A DNA stretch of 64,000 nt, from NCBI GenBank assembly GCA_027577595.1, contig JANBRJ010000067.1, positions 29,208 through 93,207 on the forward strand, written 5' to 3'. The notes below the pieces were generated by a model. The model ran no database searches and was not told the DNA's origin. It saw only the letters and a list, made by a program, of their open reading frames with translations. The position numbers and the translations under genes were made by a program. Positions 32,528 to 44,036 of this stretch are shown one piece after another. This DNA is from Coemansia sp. RSA 487 (lineage: Eukaryota; Kickxellomycota; Kickxellomycetes; Kickxellales; Kickxellaceae). Every line of letters begins with the position of its first letter. Position 1 is the stretch's first letter.

Positions 32528-34103
32528 ATTTTTTATTTTATTCCCTTCTTCAGTATTTTACTTTGCGATAGTTTTTTTCTCTTTATTTCAGTAAAGCTGG
32601 CCTTTATTTAGAAAACTACTGTCATGCGATTGGTGCTTTTCGTTGGGTGTTCACTTATAAAGACATGAAGGATGCTTACTGCCGGCATTATATCCGTGAC
32701 CACTTTCTGGAAACGGGATAATGTGTTCTGATGCAGCGCCATATGTTTTTGCAAAAGGCATATAAGCGGAATCCACGTATAGAGAGAAAGGGAAAAAGAA
32801 CATGCGTCAACACGAAATGTGTTTTGAATATGGAGGGAAATGGTCGGAGTTTTCAAGTGCTTTTTTGTCTTTTTGGCGGAGTCATTTTTGTGCATAACTG
32901 CATGATAAATCAATTGGGTGTCTTTTTGTTCTCACAATTGAAAACAAAACGACATTGCACGTGCGTTTTGCAGCATTATACAGCTATCGCAATCAAAATG
33001 GCGTGCTCCACTGAGAATGACAGCTTTTTTTTGGATTACCCGTGATACTTGCACAAATATCCTGCATATTGAAGACATCCCTCTGCCATATCACGAGCAC
33101 CAATGTCAATTAGAAAAATATCCTGTAGAGCGTATGTCTCCCCATTTTTTTGTTCATTGTTGATTCTCTGTAAGTTAAATCATCAATGAATATCTCTCCT
33201 TGCTGGGGATGATCGTTCATTAATTAAGGGGGTTTCTGAAATATCCTTGGGTGTAGTGCGATGGTTAATATTGCCAAAAACACTAAAAATAATTAATTGA
33301 AAATTGCTATTCAAGTATGAGACTTGTATTATGCGTGTACGTTATATGAGGGATTTGTAGAGTGTGCTTTCAAAGCAAAACAACAAGTTGTCACTTATTG
33401 AACCTTTGCAAAAAAATGTTCTTGGCAAAATGTCTTTATCCCTTTTCCCTTTTGCTTGTTGTGTAAATCCTTTCCTTTTTGGCGACTGGCTGCCAACGAA
33501 ATAGCTTTGGAAACAAAAAAAAGTCCTCACTCTGCTTTTAAGCCAACAAAAAAATAGGGGAGAGTTTCTTGAGAAGGAGGATGTCAGAAAGTCCGCTTTA
33601 TGTTTGGAGATTTGCATCACAAACGAAAGCATGCGCCTCACTGTTGTATCGTCATCCAACGCAAAAAGAGGGGAATAGCGGTAAGTGATTTGCAATCTCA
33701 TAAATCTGCATATAATTCTCAACTATGGCAAAAATAAGAAAAACACAGAAGCAATGCAAGCAAATCAGCCATCCATGTCCTCTTTGAGCACTGTTTGTTT
33801 ACAAGGGATTAACATTTGGGGGGGAAGTGGAGTTGAGGTAATCATGGAATGAATGGAAGGAAAATAAAAAGAGTAAATACTGGTCTTTTTTTAAACACAG
33901 ACGACAATGGAAGGAGGAAAAAAGTTTTCGTTGCAGGCAATATTTCTATTCCAAGAAAAAAAAATTACCCTTCTTTATTCATTTTTTGCTATTTTATTGG
34001 GAAAAAAAAATATAAACAACAAAAATTTCATTTCTTTTTATACTCGTTTCAAAGTGTTTAATATTTTAAATTTTCGTATTCCCTCCCCCCCCCCAAAAAA
34101 ACC
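32528..34103. other. Intergenic region between P450 paralogs 3 and 4
   Basis: 1.6 kb of AT-rich sequence with many poly-A/T runs, including a C9 run followed by A6 at 34086-34100 just before the next ATG. No gene recognised; open frames at 32608-33045 and 33342-33722 lack domains. Confidence 0.4.
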
Positions 34104-35711
34104 ATGACAGTGCTTAGTACAATGGCGCATACCAGCATAGCGTGGGTAACCGAGCTTTTATCACGGAACAGCTATCTAGGCGTTAAAATTCTAGGCGCAA
34201 GCTACGTGGCGTACAAGGCATGGCGCATCATCTACCTCCTGCACTTTGCGCCGCTGAGCAAGATCCCAGGCAGCTGGTTCTGCAAAGTGTCAAAGTTCCA
34301 GTGCCACTACAACACATTTTTCGGACGGCTCCCCGACACATGCGAAGAAGACTACTACAAGTACGGCGACATCTGTGTGCTGGGTCCCAAGGCGGTGATG
34401 ATCAGCAACCCAGCCGACTGCAAAATGGTGCTGGGAACGCACAAGTTCCGCAAAAACAACGCCTACAAGGGCCTGGCCGTTATAGCAGAGACAATGTTTT
34501 CCACGCAGTCCGGAGAGTTCTCGCATATGCGGAGACGCCAGGTGGGCCATGCGTTCAACCATACTTATGTGGGCGCCATGGAGCCCACTATTATCGAGTG
34601 CGGGATCCAGTCTATTAGGGATAAATGGGACAGCTACCTGGATCAGTCGTCGTCCGGCGAGGCGCTTGTTCCCTATGGCCTGCATTTCTCGCTGACATCG
34701 TTCGACATCATTGGAGCCCTCGCGTATGGCGAAAGGTTCGACACGCTGAAGAACAACACAAGCAAAGTGGTGCAGTGGGTAAGCAACTATAACGCCCTCG
34801 GTTTGGTGCGCACCGTGTTCAAAACCACCGACTGGTTTCCGCTCAACTTGATCATTAAGCCACTGGAGAAGAGCAGAGACGAGTTTGTTGCGTTCGGCAA
34901 CGCTGCTGCAGACAGGCGCCGCAACCTGCTGAAGAGCGGGCGGCTGGCGGAGAAGCCAAAGGACTTGCTCCAGGCCCTGATCGATGCAGAGGACCCTCAA
35001 TCACGCGTGCGCATGACTCAAACGCAGATCACGGCAGAGAACATTGGCTTTCTGGTGGGTGGCACCGACACGACGTCGCTGACGCTGAGCTGGACGCTGC
35101 ATTACTTGCTTCTGTACCCCGATGTGTACAAACGCGCGGTGCAGGAGGTGCGCAGCAAGTTCTCGCGTGAGCACACCATTACTTATACCGAAGGCAAGGC
35201 CCAGCTTCCGTACATCGATGCGTGCATTTTCGAGTCGATGCGGATCCGCTCTGTATCGGGCGTCTTCCTGCCGCGTATGGTGCCCGAGGAGGGCGCAACC
35301 ATCCAGGGCCACTACTTGCCACGGGGCACGCAGATTGGCGTCAACATTGCAGGCGCCCACCACCACAAGGAAACATGGGAGGAGCCGCGCAAATTCATGC
35401 CTGAGCGGTTCCTTGGTGCTGGCGAGAAGAAGAAGCAGAGCGTCATTACTTTTAGTTCTGGCGTTCGTATTTGCCCTGGCAGGAACTTGGCGCAATACGA
35501 AATGATGACGATCTTTGCCAACTTGCTCAAGGACTACGACTTTGAGCTGCCCCCCACCTCGCTGTTCCGCCCAGACAGAGTCGACAAGGACGGGTACCCC
35601 ATCGCCATGCCGCGCACCCACGGTCTGACTGTGCTTCCAAAGTACCCGGACCGCGACTGCCTTGCCATCATTAGGCGTGCCCCAGAGGCGTCCTTTGCCA
35701 CTGAAAAGTAA
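34104..35711 (+). CDS. Cytochrome P450, paralog 4
   Basis: 535 aa, the most divergent of the four. MTVLSTMAHTSIAWVTELLS start, anchor ~28-48, hinge APLSKIPGSW, I-helix GGTDTTS, ESMR, PERFLGAGEK and FSSGVRICPGRNLA. It is visibly richer in G/C at third codon positions than paralogs 1-3 and does not share their identical tracts at the heme loop (many synonymous differences), so it appears outside the recent conversion. Convergent with the site-2 protease gene, 116 bp away. Confidence 0.95.
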   Translation: MTVLSTMAHTSIAWVTELLSRNSYLGVKILGASYVAYKAWRIIYLLHFAPLSKIPGSWFCKVSKFQCHYNTFFGRLPDTCEEDYYKYGDICVLGPKAVMISNPADCKMVLGTHKFRKNNAYKGLAVIAETMFSTQSGEFSHMRRRQVGHAFNHTYVGAMEPTIIECGIQSIRDKWDSYLDQSSSGEALVPYGLHFSLTSFDIIGALAYGERFDTLKNNTSKVVQWVSNYNALGLVRTVFKTTDWFPLNLIIKPLEKSRDEFVAFGNAAADRRRNLLKSGRLAEKPKDLLQALIDAEDPQSRVRMTQTQITAENIGFLVGGTDTTSLTLSWTLHYLLLYPDVYKRAVQEVRSKFSREHTITYTEGKAQLPYIDACIFESMRIRSVSGVFLPRMVPEEGATIQGHYLPRGTQIGVNIAGAHHHKETWEEPRKFMPERFLGAGEKKKQSVITFSSGVRICPGRNLAQYEMMTIFANLLKDYDFELPPTSLFRPDRVDKDGYPIAMPRTHGLTVLPKYPDRDCLAIIRRAPEASFATEK

Positions 35712-35827
35712 ATAAAAAGCGTTTGCTCACACTGGCCAGTATATCCCCCATATCCCACATTTGTTAGCGTATTTTTTCCCCCTCATACTTTTAGTCATAT
35801 ATAGCCAAGCGAATATCATTCTTATTG

Positions 35828-37678
35828 TTAAAGTACCAATAGCACAACCGATCCGACAACACACCATGCAAGCAATGCGGTGGCCAGTGCCGTTGTAACG
35901 GTGTGGATCCAACGAAGCGTTCCAGCCAGCTCCAGATCAGTTTCACTAGCTACTAGTGCTCGACTGCTGCTACTTCTTACCACATCATCTTCACTGTCGC
36001 TGGAATCCGATGGTTCTTGCTCGTTGTTCTGCTTTCGTTGCCAACCCATGGATGCTTGGAATGCCAATAGAATAAACCTCAGCACGTGGTCGCCATCCAG
36101 GTACCAAGCAGGGATAGCGTTGAGCAATGCAAAGGCGACGGAAAACGACAGCGTGTACTGGGCCAGCGTTTCGCACCACGCGGGAAGACAACTCAGGAAG
36201 AGCCTGGGGGCCCTGAGCGTGCTTACCTGCACGTCGAGCCATAGCGACTCAAGCGACCCTGCGTAGATGGCCATTTGCACGTGTTCTGCATCTCTATAAT
36301 ACACTCGGGCCACACGGCCTTCAGCGTAGGGCGATCTGGGCAGAACACAGCGGAAGCCCTTGGTGGGGGGGCAGTCTGCGTTCCTTGTGCATCGCATCGA
36401 CCCAGTCCGCTGGAGCACATCGCTTAGCAGCAGGCACATTGAATCGGATTCTCCGTCGTAGCGCTCAAAGCAAAAGATCTGGCTATCGGGGCTCAGCCCC
36501 AGGGGAAACGAGGCTGACATTTCGCAGCACAATCCGTCATCCACATTTTCATCCTCCACGAGTGCGCAGTACCCCTTGGTTACTGTCTCGCGGTTGCTCT
36601 TGGTAGCCGTCAGTACGTTTGTCCACCTTTGGAGCGGCAAGCTTCCAAACACATCGGCTGTTTGGTTGAGTTCCCCGTCGAGTGGTGCAAGAAATACGTC
36701 GTCGATCTGGCATACATGACTCCCCAGCGGCAGCGTGCCAAAGAGAGGCGACCCCTTGGCCACGTCAACCACTGCGACTCCGTCAGTTACAGGCGACCAA
36801 CCAACTAGCAAAAACACCGATCGCAATAGGCCCCCGTACACCAGGAGCCACGCGACAAGCGCGGTGAGTGCGTTGTGCCAGACACCAGCGCATGCCACAC
36901 GCAGCCGATCGCCAACTGAACTCCGGTCTAGCTGGTCCCGCTGCAGGTCAACAAAGGCACCCGGATACACGCCCATCACGAAGACGCCAAATTTGCGGAT
37001 ACGTATCGCGGAAGCGGATGCAGCTACTGCATGGCCTAGCTCGTGTACCAGTGCGCACATGGCTAGCGACAGCACGTAGTGCGCCAAGTGCGCCGAAGGC
37101 AACGTAATTCCGGGGATAACCGGCCGCAGTAGCTGCTCTTCTTGTCTTTTACTGTGCTGAGTAGCTTGCAGATCGGATGCCGGGTTAACTGCCCATGCTT
37201 TCATATTGCCGATTTTTCCATTGAGCTGCTGGGCTATTTGCATGCCGGCGGTGCAGAGAACCGCAAGACACAGAAGCATCAGTATCACAGTACAGTAGAT
37301 GCCGATGGCGTAGAATATATCAATTAGCCGCATACCACGCACTGTGGATTGCGAGAACCACGACGACTGCGCAACCCATGCAACTGGTCGCTTCAGTGCG
37401 CTGGTGGTGATCCGCAAGTGCAAGGGTGAGACTAGCTCTGCCTCAACTACAGGCTCATCCTCCTCTTGATTTTCTGTAATGCTGCGTGTTCTTTCAGTTG
37501 TTATAGCTGGCTTTGTGAACCGCCGGTGTGCCCAGAACGCAAGGTTAATTGCTGTCCATATGGCTGTGAAATACATAACAGCAATAACCGGGAGTTGCTG
37601 CTGTTGTTGTTGCGCACCATGCATCTTTGCCTTGCGCCAAAAACAGAGACCGAATAAAGAAATAGTTCTAGAATACAA
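35828..37678 (-). CDS. Site-2 protease (M50 intramembrane metalloprotease, MBTPS2-like)
   Basis: 616 aa. The zinc motif HELGH is at 212-216 within a membrane segment (YVLSLAMCALVHELGHAVAA), and the third zinc ligand motif LDGD is at 527-530 in NAIPAWYLDGDHVLRF. Between them lies a Cys-containing lumenal/PDZ-like insert (~290-480). Several other hydrophobic segments (31-50, 118-145, 265-292, 505-520, C-terminus) fit the polytopic S2P fold. S2P cleaves membrane-tethered transcription factors (SREBP/Sre1, ATF6-type) in the Golgi, so a role in sterol or ER-stress signalling is expected (inference). The ATG 18 codons in (MHGAQQQQQQ) is an alternative start. Convergent with P450 paralog 4. Confidence 0.9.
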   Translation of the reverse strand: MYSRTISLFGLCFWRKAKMHGAQQQQQQLPVIAVMYFTAIWTAINLAFWAHRRFTKPAITTERTRSITENQEEDEPVVEAELVSPLHLRITTSALKRPVAWVAQSSWFSQSTVRGMRLIDIFYAIGIYCTVILMLLCLAVLCTAGMQIAQQLNGKIGNMKAWAVNPASDLQATQHSKRQEEQLLRPVIPGITLPSAHLAHYVLSLAMCALVHELGHAVAASASAIRIRKFGVFVMGVYPGAFVDLQRDQLDRSSVGDRLRVACAGVWHNALTALVAWLLVYGGLLRSVFLLVGWSPVTDGVAVVDVAKGSPLFGTLPLGSHVCQIDDVFLAPLDGELNQTADVFGSLPLQRWTNVLTATKSNRETVTKGYCALVEDENVDDGLCCEMSASFPLGLSPDSQIFCFERYDGESDSMCLLLSDVLQRTGSMRCTRNADCPPTKGFRCVLPRSPYAEGRVARVYYRDAEHVQMAIYAGSLESLWLDVQVSTLRAPRLFLSCLPAWCETLAQYTLSFSVAFALLNAIPAWYLDGDHVLRFILLAFQASMGWQRKQNNEQEPSDSSDSEDDVVRSSSSRALVASETDLELAGTLRWIHTVTTALATALLAWCVVGSVVLLVL

Positions 37679-37891
37679 ATAAAAGCGTTAGTTGATTGAA
37701 ATGAAAAGGTTTATTGAATGCAAATTGAAATAATTAAATAAATAAAAAAGAATATATGTGGGGAAATAAAGAAAAAGGCACAAACTCTTTTTTTTTATCT
37801 CCCAAAAAAAAAAAAGAATCACTCACAGGCATGAAATATCAGCGATGAATATCCCCCGATTTTAATTCTATTGTGATTTTCAATCAATTGA

Positions 37892-39046
37892 TCAAGCTTC
37901 GGACGATGATGCGTTTATACTATCAAGCAACGTTGATGCATGTGTGTTTGTCGAGATGAGGATATCAGTGAACTGACACAAGCGGTCTTGCACCGCAATG
38001 TCCATAGCATCGGGGTGCGCGGCGGCTGGCAGTTCGCGCGCATAGTAGCCGCCCGTTTTACCTTCAAGGTCCGATGACAGCGCCAGGTAAATGGACGTCA
38101 CAGAGCCGACTTTTTCGTCGAGCCACAGCCAGTGCCGCAAAAGCCCATCTATCCCGGGCAGCATTGTAAACAGAACGTTGCGGTACAGACTGGTTGCAAC
38201 CACGCCGGGATGGAACGCGTTGACGGTGATCCCTGTGCCCTCCAACCGCCTGGCCAGTGCGTTCGAAAACACCAGCAGCGCAAGTTTGCTGGTGGCGTAG
38301 TTGGCAAACCGATCAAACCGCCACACGTCGGTAACCCGTGAATAATCGATGTCACGGACCATGCAGGCGGCTATTGATGCCGCCACAGTGATGCGTGCCC
38401 CGCCGGACCGCTTCATTGTTTGCAACAGCCTGTTTACCAGCACATAGTGCCCGACATAGTTGGTTCCGAACTGCGACTCCAACCCATCGTACGTTGTATC
38501 GTAGTGGTTGAACGCCATGCCTGCATTGCACACCAAAAGATGCAGCTGCCCGTAAGCGCGTTCGAACTCTTTAGCGAAGCTCTCAATCGATATAAACGAC
38601 GCCAAGTCCAGCTCCATCAAATAAAACACTCCCTGTAGCCCCGTCGATTCCTCAAGGCTGTTGAGCGCCTGTTGGCCACGCTTGGAATTGCGGCATGCCA
38701 ATATGGTGGTATACCCGGCACGGCCCAGCGCCTTGGCTGTCTCCATCCCGATACCGCCGTTGGCGCCTGTCACGATGGCTATTTTTTTTTGGCTGTTGTG
38801 TTTTTCTTCGTACCGCTGCCGGCACTCCCGTACGTACTGGTTGATTTTAACGTCGACGTCTGTTTCGCTGCTGAAAAACCGGTGCACAATACAGTATGTG
38901 GTTTCCCAGAACCCGAGAGCGAATACTATCATGAAACTGGGAAGCCACAGCGTACGGTGGATTTTGAGCGCCAATGCTTCGGCGCTGTCCACGAGTGCTC
39001 CAAGCCACATTATTCCTTTTCTAGTATATTTGCAATGGATGAACAA
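37892..39046 (-). CDS. Short-chain dehydrogenase/reductase, retinol-dehydrogenase-like, membrane-anchored
   Basis: 384 aa. An N-terminal hydrophobic segment (~34-50) precedes a classical SDR fold: cofactor motif TGANGGIG at 93-100, NAG at 174-176, catalytic Ser224, and YATSK with Tyr250 and Lys254. The ACRNSKRG segment after strand 2 (Arg119) points to NADP(H). FHPGVVATSLYRN fits the substrate-side PG motif of the RDH11-14/WWOX group. Substrate (retinoid, sterol, lipid aldehyde) cannot be inferred. An ATG at residue 13 is an alternative start. The C-terminal ~25 residues are Ser/Thr-rich. Confidence 0.9.
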   Translation of the reverse strand: MFIHCKYTRKGIMWLGALVDSAEALALKIHRTLWLPSFMIVFALGFWETTYCIVHRFFSSETDVDVKINQYVRECRQRYEEKHNSQKKIAIVTGANGGIGMETAKALGRAGYTTILACRNSKRGQQALNSLEESTGLQGVFYLMELDLASFISIESFAKEFERAYGQLHLLVCNAGMAFNHYDTTYDGLESQFGTNYVGHYVLVNRLLQTMKRSGGARITVAASIAACMVRDIDYSRVTDVWRFDRFANYATSKLALLVFSNALARRLEGTGITVNAFHPGVVATSLYRNVLFTMLPGIDGLLRHWLWLDEKVGSVTSIYLALSSDLEGKTGGYYARELPAAAHPDAMDIAVQDRLCQFTDILISTNTHASTLLDSINASSSEA

Positions 39047-40238
39047 TGTCGAGAGTAATCCTCTCTAAAGCCAAAAAAAACGAAACAAAAAATTGGTGCT
39101 AAAAGGAAAAACGGAAACCAAATAAAAAGGAAAGAGCGACTACATTGCAGGCGTTGCTCAATTTGTTTAAAAATGAACAATTGATGCGAGGCATTACGAG
39201 TGTCTACGTTTGCTACATATTAAGCAACTACTGCTCTCTTACGCGAGGAAAAGGGGATGTTGCAAATATAAGAAAGTAACGACAAAAGGGGGGAACACAA
39301 TTGTGAAAGGAAAAAAAAAGTTATTCGCTTGGGTTGGCAATTTACCGCAAAAAAAACCATGTAGTAATAGTAAGCATATGGTGTCTACTTTTAATCACAA
39401 AAGACCTTGTACCAGCTATTTTTCTAATTATATGACAACATTATTAACCTTGATATCAAATATCTGGTAATCATTACGCTTTTAAATTTAACCCCCTCCG
39501 CTACACAACGCGCTGTTTAGTTCATATATACCAAACGATCGGGTTGGTCAAAAAGAAGTAATATATAGCACTGACTTTCCTCAGGAAAGGATTCTTACGT
39601 TTTATATTTTTCATGGCAACTCGTTTGCTATGTCTTATTGCCTCTAGGTAGGCATGGTGACCACTACGCTCGCTATGAAAACCGTATATGCTAAATCAGA
39701 GATCAATGTGCCTGTCATATGCTGTAGGGTTTCCAGACTACATAGAAACGTGGCATTAAACAGTGGCTTTAAAGAAACCGTTTATCTATTAATATTGTGA
39801 TCTGTTTTCATCCATTGGTAACATTCCATATGCTGCATAGTTTCTTTGTTTTAGCAGATACACACATATACGGATCAGATTTTGACCAAAACCCGATTAA
39901 GCAAGTGTTTCTTTTGCCAATATTCCGGGAATAACCTGGGTTAAATACATTGCTACATTATGCTGTGATGTTGGCTGCAACTCTGCCAGTCAGTGTGAAT
40001 TTAGAGATCGTGCCTTTTGAATGCATTCGAGTGGATAGTGGTAGCTATTTCATCACATTTTCCTTTTCTAGTCTAAAGCTTATCAAGGAGGTATAGTTTA
40101 GTAGATGCAAGAGTCTTTCTAAACATTCATATTTTCTAGAGTTTTCAGAATGACAAGACAGCAAAAGGGTTTGGGTGATTCCAAAAGTTAACTTTTTTAA
40201 ATATGACTACTCGTTTGCGTGGAAAAAACATTAAATGT
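39047..40238. other. Intergenic region
   Basis: 1.2 kb AT-rich. I see no gene; the 39210-39470 open frame is low complexity. A small perfect hairpin (CTTTCC/GGAAAG, 3-nt loop) lies near 39586. Confidence 0.35.
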
Positions 40239-41936
40239 CTATTTATAGTAAAAGAGCGGCTTTATCTTTGCGGTATATTTTTTGTACCCCTTGGTTGCAA
40301 GAATCATCGATAGCTCGTAGTTGTACACTTTGTTTTCATAATGCGGCAAGTCTGTAAATGTAAACTTTGTGCAGAGGATCGCAAGGGCTATCGACATCAA
40401 TGCAATTGATCGTGCTGTGATGTTATTTGTGTGCGGAAGCGTCCAGCACCTTAAACAATGGCTTAACGGATAATAATCGGCGTAGAGATATTGTATGAGT
40501 TTTCCTCGTTTTTTACTCAGCTCTAGACCAATTCCTCCAGGAAGACACGCAAAGTCCGTCACATTTGGCAAAAGCTTGATAAGATCTAGCATATCCAACA
40601 AAACCAGCTTTGCTTCTCCCAGATTGAGGATCCGGATATTTTCCGCAACGCGATTTGTGGTAATTGCGTCGGTTAGTGGATGTTGTGGATTATAGTCGCT
40701 AATCTTGAACGATCGGGTTTCTGGCGATATAAGGCTGGTCGCAAAACTAGCAAACGACTCAAATCCCATCTGCTCTATGTTTATTCTAGAGGTTTTCCTT
40801 GCGGCTATGTGGCTAAGCTTTGAATACTTTCCACCCGAAAACACATTGTACCGCTTCACAATTTCCATAAGGTTGGTATCAAACGTGATGCTCAGGTACT
40901 CCAAGGTGTCACTGTTTCCTCTAAACAGCGTGTCATCTGCGAACGTATATGTAGTCGGCCAATTTAGATGAGTTAAAGCTGGAGATGGAACAATGGATTC
41001 ATCTAGGCTCAGCATATGTTTAGCTTTAACATATGAGATGAGGTCAAAATCAAGCTTTTGCAGTTTTGGATATGTCATCGGTCGGTCGTTATCGTCGTAA
41101 AATAGCTTCCTCAGATTCTCACAACAAAACTTGACAATATCCAGTGATTCTAGCATAGGTGCAGATATTTGGACAATACAGTGAAACAGGTCGATATTGA
41201 TCGAGCAGTTAAAGCGCAAGCTGGTAAACCCCGAGAAGTTTTGCATGAATATGCAATTTCTGTCTATATGAATTGGGTTGACGCTAAATTCGAGTCTCTT
41301 CACTTTAGAAAAGACAGACGAGAAAAGGCGGTCTGCTTTCAATTCTACGTACGACAATGCCGTAATTGTTGGCATACGTATGTAGGATATGTTGGAACAA
41401 ATTTCCGCCTGTTGAGCCATAGGGATTGACGTTGGTATACGCTGCGCAATCCAGGCAACCATCTTGCTTTCAGTAACATTGCTTTTCGCATTCGATTCGA
41501 GTATGATGCTAACTAAGCTAATCGACAATGAACGGGCTGAAGGAAACACCAAGCCTTCGGGCCAAGCTGCATAGAAGGCCGTGAGCTTCTCCTCGCTTGG
41601 TTTATCTGCCAAGTGGCAGATATTAATGTTGACTTTTTTGACATATTTGTAAAGTTCAACGTTGTTCTTTTTTATACTGTGTGGCAAATCAAGTAACGCG
41701 AATCTGCTTGTCTCGATCATTGCTGCTAGTGTGAACGTAACCTCGCTGCAGAAATAACTGAGAGCGAGTATTCTCCAGGAATAGCTGATGTCGTAGAGCA
41801 CAAGCCATGCGTTCTTTTGCTGCTCTGATTTTTCTGCTTTAGAGGTGCAGGGAAGCCGACTTGTACTGACGTAATACCGAGAAATAGCTTCGGCAATGTG
41901 AAGTGGTAGAATTTGAAGTGAGGATAAAACAGACAT
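40239..41936 (-). CDS. F-box/LRR-like protein, second intact copy
   Basis: 565 aa from the ATG at 41934-41936 (MSVLSSLQILPLHIAEAISR), chosen because it aligns with other family starts; an in-frame ATG eight codons upstream also exists. F-box-like N-terminus LPLHIAEAISRYYV and LYDISYSWRILALSYFC. Body has the family blocks WIAQRIPTSIPM, APMLESLDIV, YPKLQKLDFD, IVPSPALTHLNWPTTYTFAD, LFRGNSDTLEYLSI and LIKLLPNVTDFAC. Full length and without stops, so possibly functional. A LINE remnant with a 17-bp target-site duplication is inserted 72 bp upstream, inside the presumed promoter. Confidence 0.78.
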   Translation of the reverse strand: MSVLSSLQILPLHIAEAISRYYVSTSRLPCTSKAEKSEQQKNAWLVLYDISYSWRILALSYFCSEVTFTLAAMIETSRFALLDLPHSIKKNNVELYKYVKKVNINICHLADKPSEEKLTAFYAAWPEGLVFPSARSLSISLVSIILESNAKSNVTESKMVAWIAQRIPTSIPMAQQAEICSNISYIRMPTITALSYVELKADRLFSSVFSKVKRLEFSVNPIHIDRNCIFMQNFSGFTSLRFNCSINIDLFHCIVQISAPMLESLDIVKFCCENLRKLFYDDNDRPMTYPKLQKLDFDLISYVKAKHMLSLDESIVPSPALTHLNWPTTYTFADDTLFRGNSDTLEYLSITFDTNLMEIVKRYNVFSGGKYSKLSHIAARKTSRINIEQMGFESFASFATSLISPETRSFKISDYNPQHPLTDAITTNRVAENIRILNLGEAKLVLLDMLDLIKLLPNVTDFACLPGGIGLELSKKRGKLIQYLYADYYPLSHCLRCWTLPHTNNITARSIALMSIALAILCTKFTFTDLPHYENKVYNYELSMILATKGYKKYTAKIKPLFYYK

Positions 41937-41991
41937 GATAGCAAAAACAAACAAAATCAAAGGATTGTAGAAATAGTACTTATTCGGAGCA

Positions 41992-43183
41992 GTGAAGCTG
42001 AGCTAGGATGATATACTGAGTCTATTGAATATCCACGCGTAAGCAGTAAAGATTTTGGGAAACCCCCGAGACGATTATGATGTATTAATTTGATAAAAGA
42101 ATAAAACTGAGGGAAAACGATTTGGTTGCTTGACAGGCACGGTTTTTATGTCTTCGGATATCGGGTTTCTTTGGATCAGAAATCACAAGAGTATCACTCC
42201 ACATCACCACACGATATTGGATGGTCTCTAAAAACGTCCACTATGTCCGGTTAAAGGGCAGCTTGCGTCGACCTCTTGGCTATATAAATTAAATCATGAC
42301 TAAATGCCTTTACGAAGCCCGTAAACCCGTCGTTTGTTGATACATCGCAATGGCTGTTTTTCTCAACCCAGCCCCACCAATCTTGGTACGTGGCCAGTGG
42401 GGAACGCCGCCAATCATACCGCTTATCCTTATTTACTTCTTCTTGATCAGCTGTCGCCGCCGTCCTGGGTGGATGTTCGAGCTCTCTTCCTTGTCTATCT
42501 GTTTCTCGTTTCTCGCTAACCATCTATCTCTCACATACGCCAGGCGCTTCCTGTATGCCAGATGTAGCACGGATCTTACTATGGTTGCCGTCGGGCCTCA
42601 TGCCGTCCGCTGGTATGGATGCATGTCCTGTCGTAGAGCCTCGAGAGCATTCCTCCTATCTGTTTGCGTTATGCCCACCATAGACGTCCGCCTACGGACG
42701 TACTCGTCGGTCCACGTAGCTACTGCGCTTCCCACCTTCAGTGCTGGCAGCTCCGGGTGTCCTATCGTACATTCGAGGAAGTATTCTCTAATCCTCTCTG
42801 GTGCCTCGTCGGCATACTCTCTCGGCCAGCGCCGCAGTTCCGGCTCCGAATATGCTTGCGGGTACCAAGCTACCTCGTGCTTCATTACTGGGATATTTCC
42901 CAACAGAAGCTTGTATCCCGGAGAGCGCTCCGAGGTGTCCCTTTCTATGGTTTTCCTGAACGAGTTCTTCGCATGGAACTTCCCCTTGCCGGCTGAGAAC
43001 CAGGTACTCGCTGCCATCGTGTCCTTCACATCCTCCTGCTCGATCTCTTCCCGCGGATTCGCCACCCGCACTTGTGCCAGTAATCGCTTGTTCGCCACAG
43101 TACGCTCAATTCGCTTGATCAGCGATCTTGGTTTCCCCGGTGCCGGCTGATTATTCCAGCACGCCGGTGAAGCTGAGCTAGGA
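41992..43183 (-). mobile_element. 5'-truncated LINE (non-LTR retrotransposon) remnant 1 with 17-bp direct repeats
   Basis: Body 42009-43166 is flanked by identical 17-bp repeats (GTGAAGCTGAGCTAGGA at 41992-42008 and 43167-43183), read as a target-site duplication. Read leftward, it codes from ~43160 to a stop at 42310-42312: FRKTIERDTSERSPGYKLLL, GNIPVMKHEVAWYPQAYSEP, then EYFLECTIGHPEL, and later ARNEKQIDKEESSN and TGLRAS. In copy 2 the same block reads PAETLAHFLEC, the ETxxHFLxxC pattern found after the reverse transcriptase domain of many LINE ORF2 proteins. Two in-frame stops (42598-42600 and one further on) break it. Only the ORF2 C-terminus remains. Assigning it to LINEs is inference from this pattern plus the flanking repeats. 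Confidence 0.6.
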
Positions 43184-44036
43184 AGAAATGAAAAAGAGGA
43201 AACGCAGATTGAGCGAAAACAGACTATTAAAAAGGTCTGGGTTGGCTGCAGATGTTTTATCTGTAGGAAAGGCGTGTCAATGCTGATCTCACTTTCTTGG
43301 AAATCTAAAAAGCTTGTCCCTTTTCTTGTCACCAGGAAAACACATTGCACAAGCACTTTGATCTAAACTTTTTGTCTCAGTTTGCAATTCAATAGTTCCA
43401 TTTTCTGTTTATTTTGAGAATCATTATTGACAAGCTTATAATAAAAGTTAAACATTATACCGGCTAGAAAAGATATTGCTTGCTCAGAAACCAATGATCC
43501 ATGTTGTCATAATACTGGTGCTGAACCGATCTACATCATATAATATCACACGTGTGATGAACCAAGCAGGAAGCCATATACGCCCGAAAATGATCTCCCA
43601 ATTTTACAAGCAATTAGCTTGACAGTATGGGTTGCAGCAAACCAGCTTACAAGCACTAAACAGGTTTCAGCAAACATCGTTTAAAACAAACCACTTGTAC
43701 ATAGACTCGGTTGTAATAACCTTTTTAGCACTACTATCGCCACCTTTTCGCACTCCCTTTCAAAGGCGCTGTGGTAACGAAGGTTTATATTATTTGAAGT
43801 CCAAAACATTTACAAGAAACTACCACTTTTAACACAATTTCCCTTTTAGTAAATGAATTCATTTCTACTAAGCATTTTCGCTTTACAAAAATGTTCGTCG
43901 CAATGCAGTCTTTTGCGCAACAAGCTAAGGCTGCATTACTACTCAAAGTTCGCATGCTATTTTTTTTACAGAACACACAAGGAGTGTTTGGCACCTTTTC
44001 TTCACATTTCTTCTTTCTTATTACTATTTTGCACGC
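43184..44036. other. Intergenic region upstream of the ABC transporter
   Basis: AT-rich; no gene recognised. Contains the start region of the ABCC gene's transcript, presumably in the last few hundred bases. Confidence 0.35.

Noticed and set aside
35001-35621. 206-aa leftward frame inside P450 paralog 4
   Set aside because: Shadow frame of the P450 coding region; no domain of its own.
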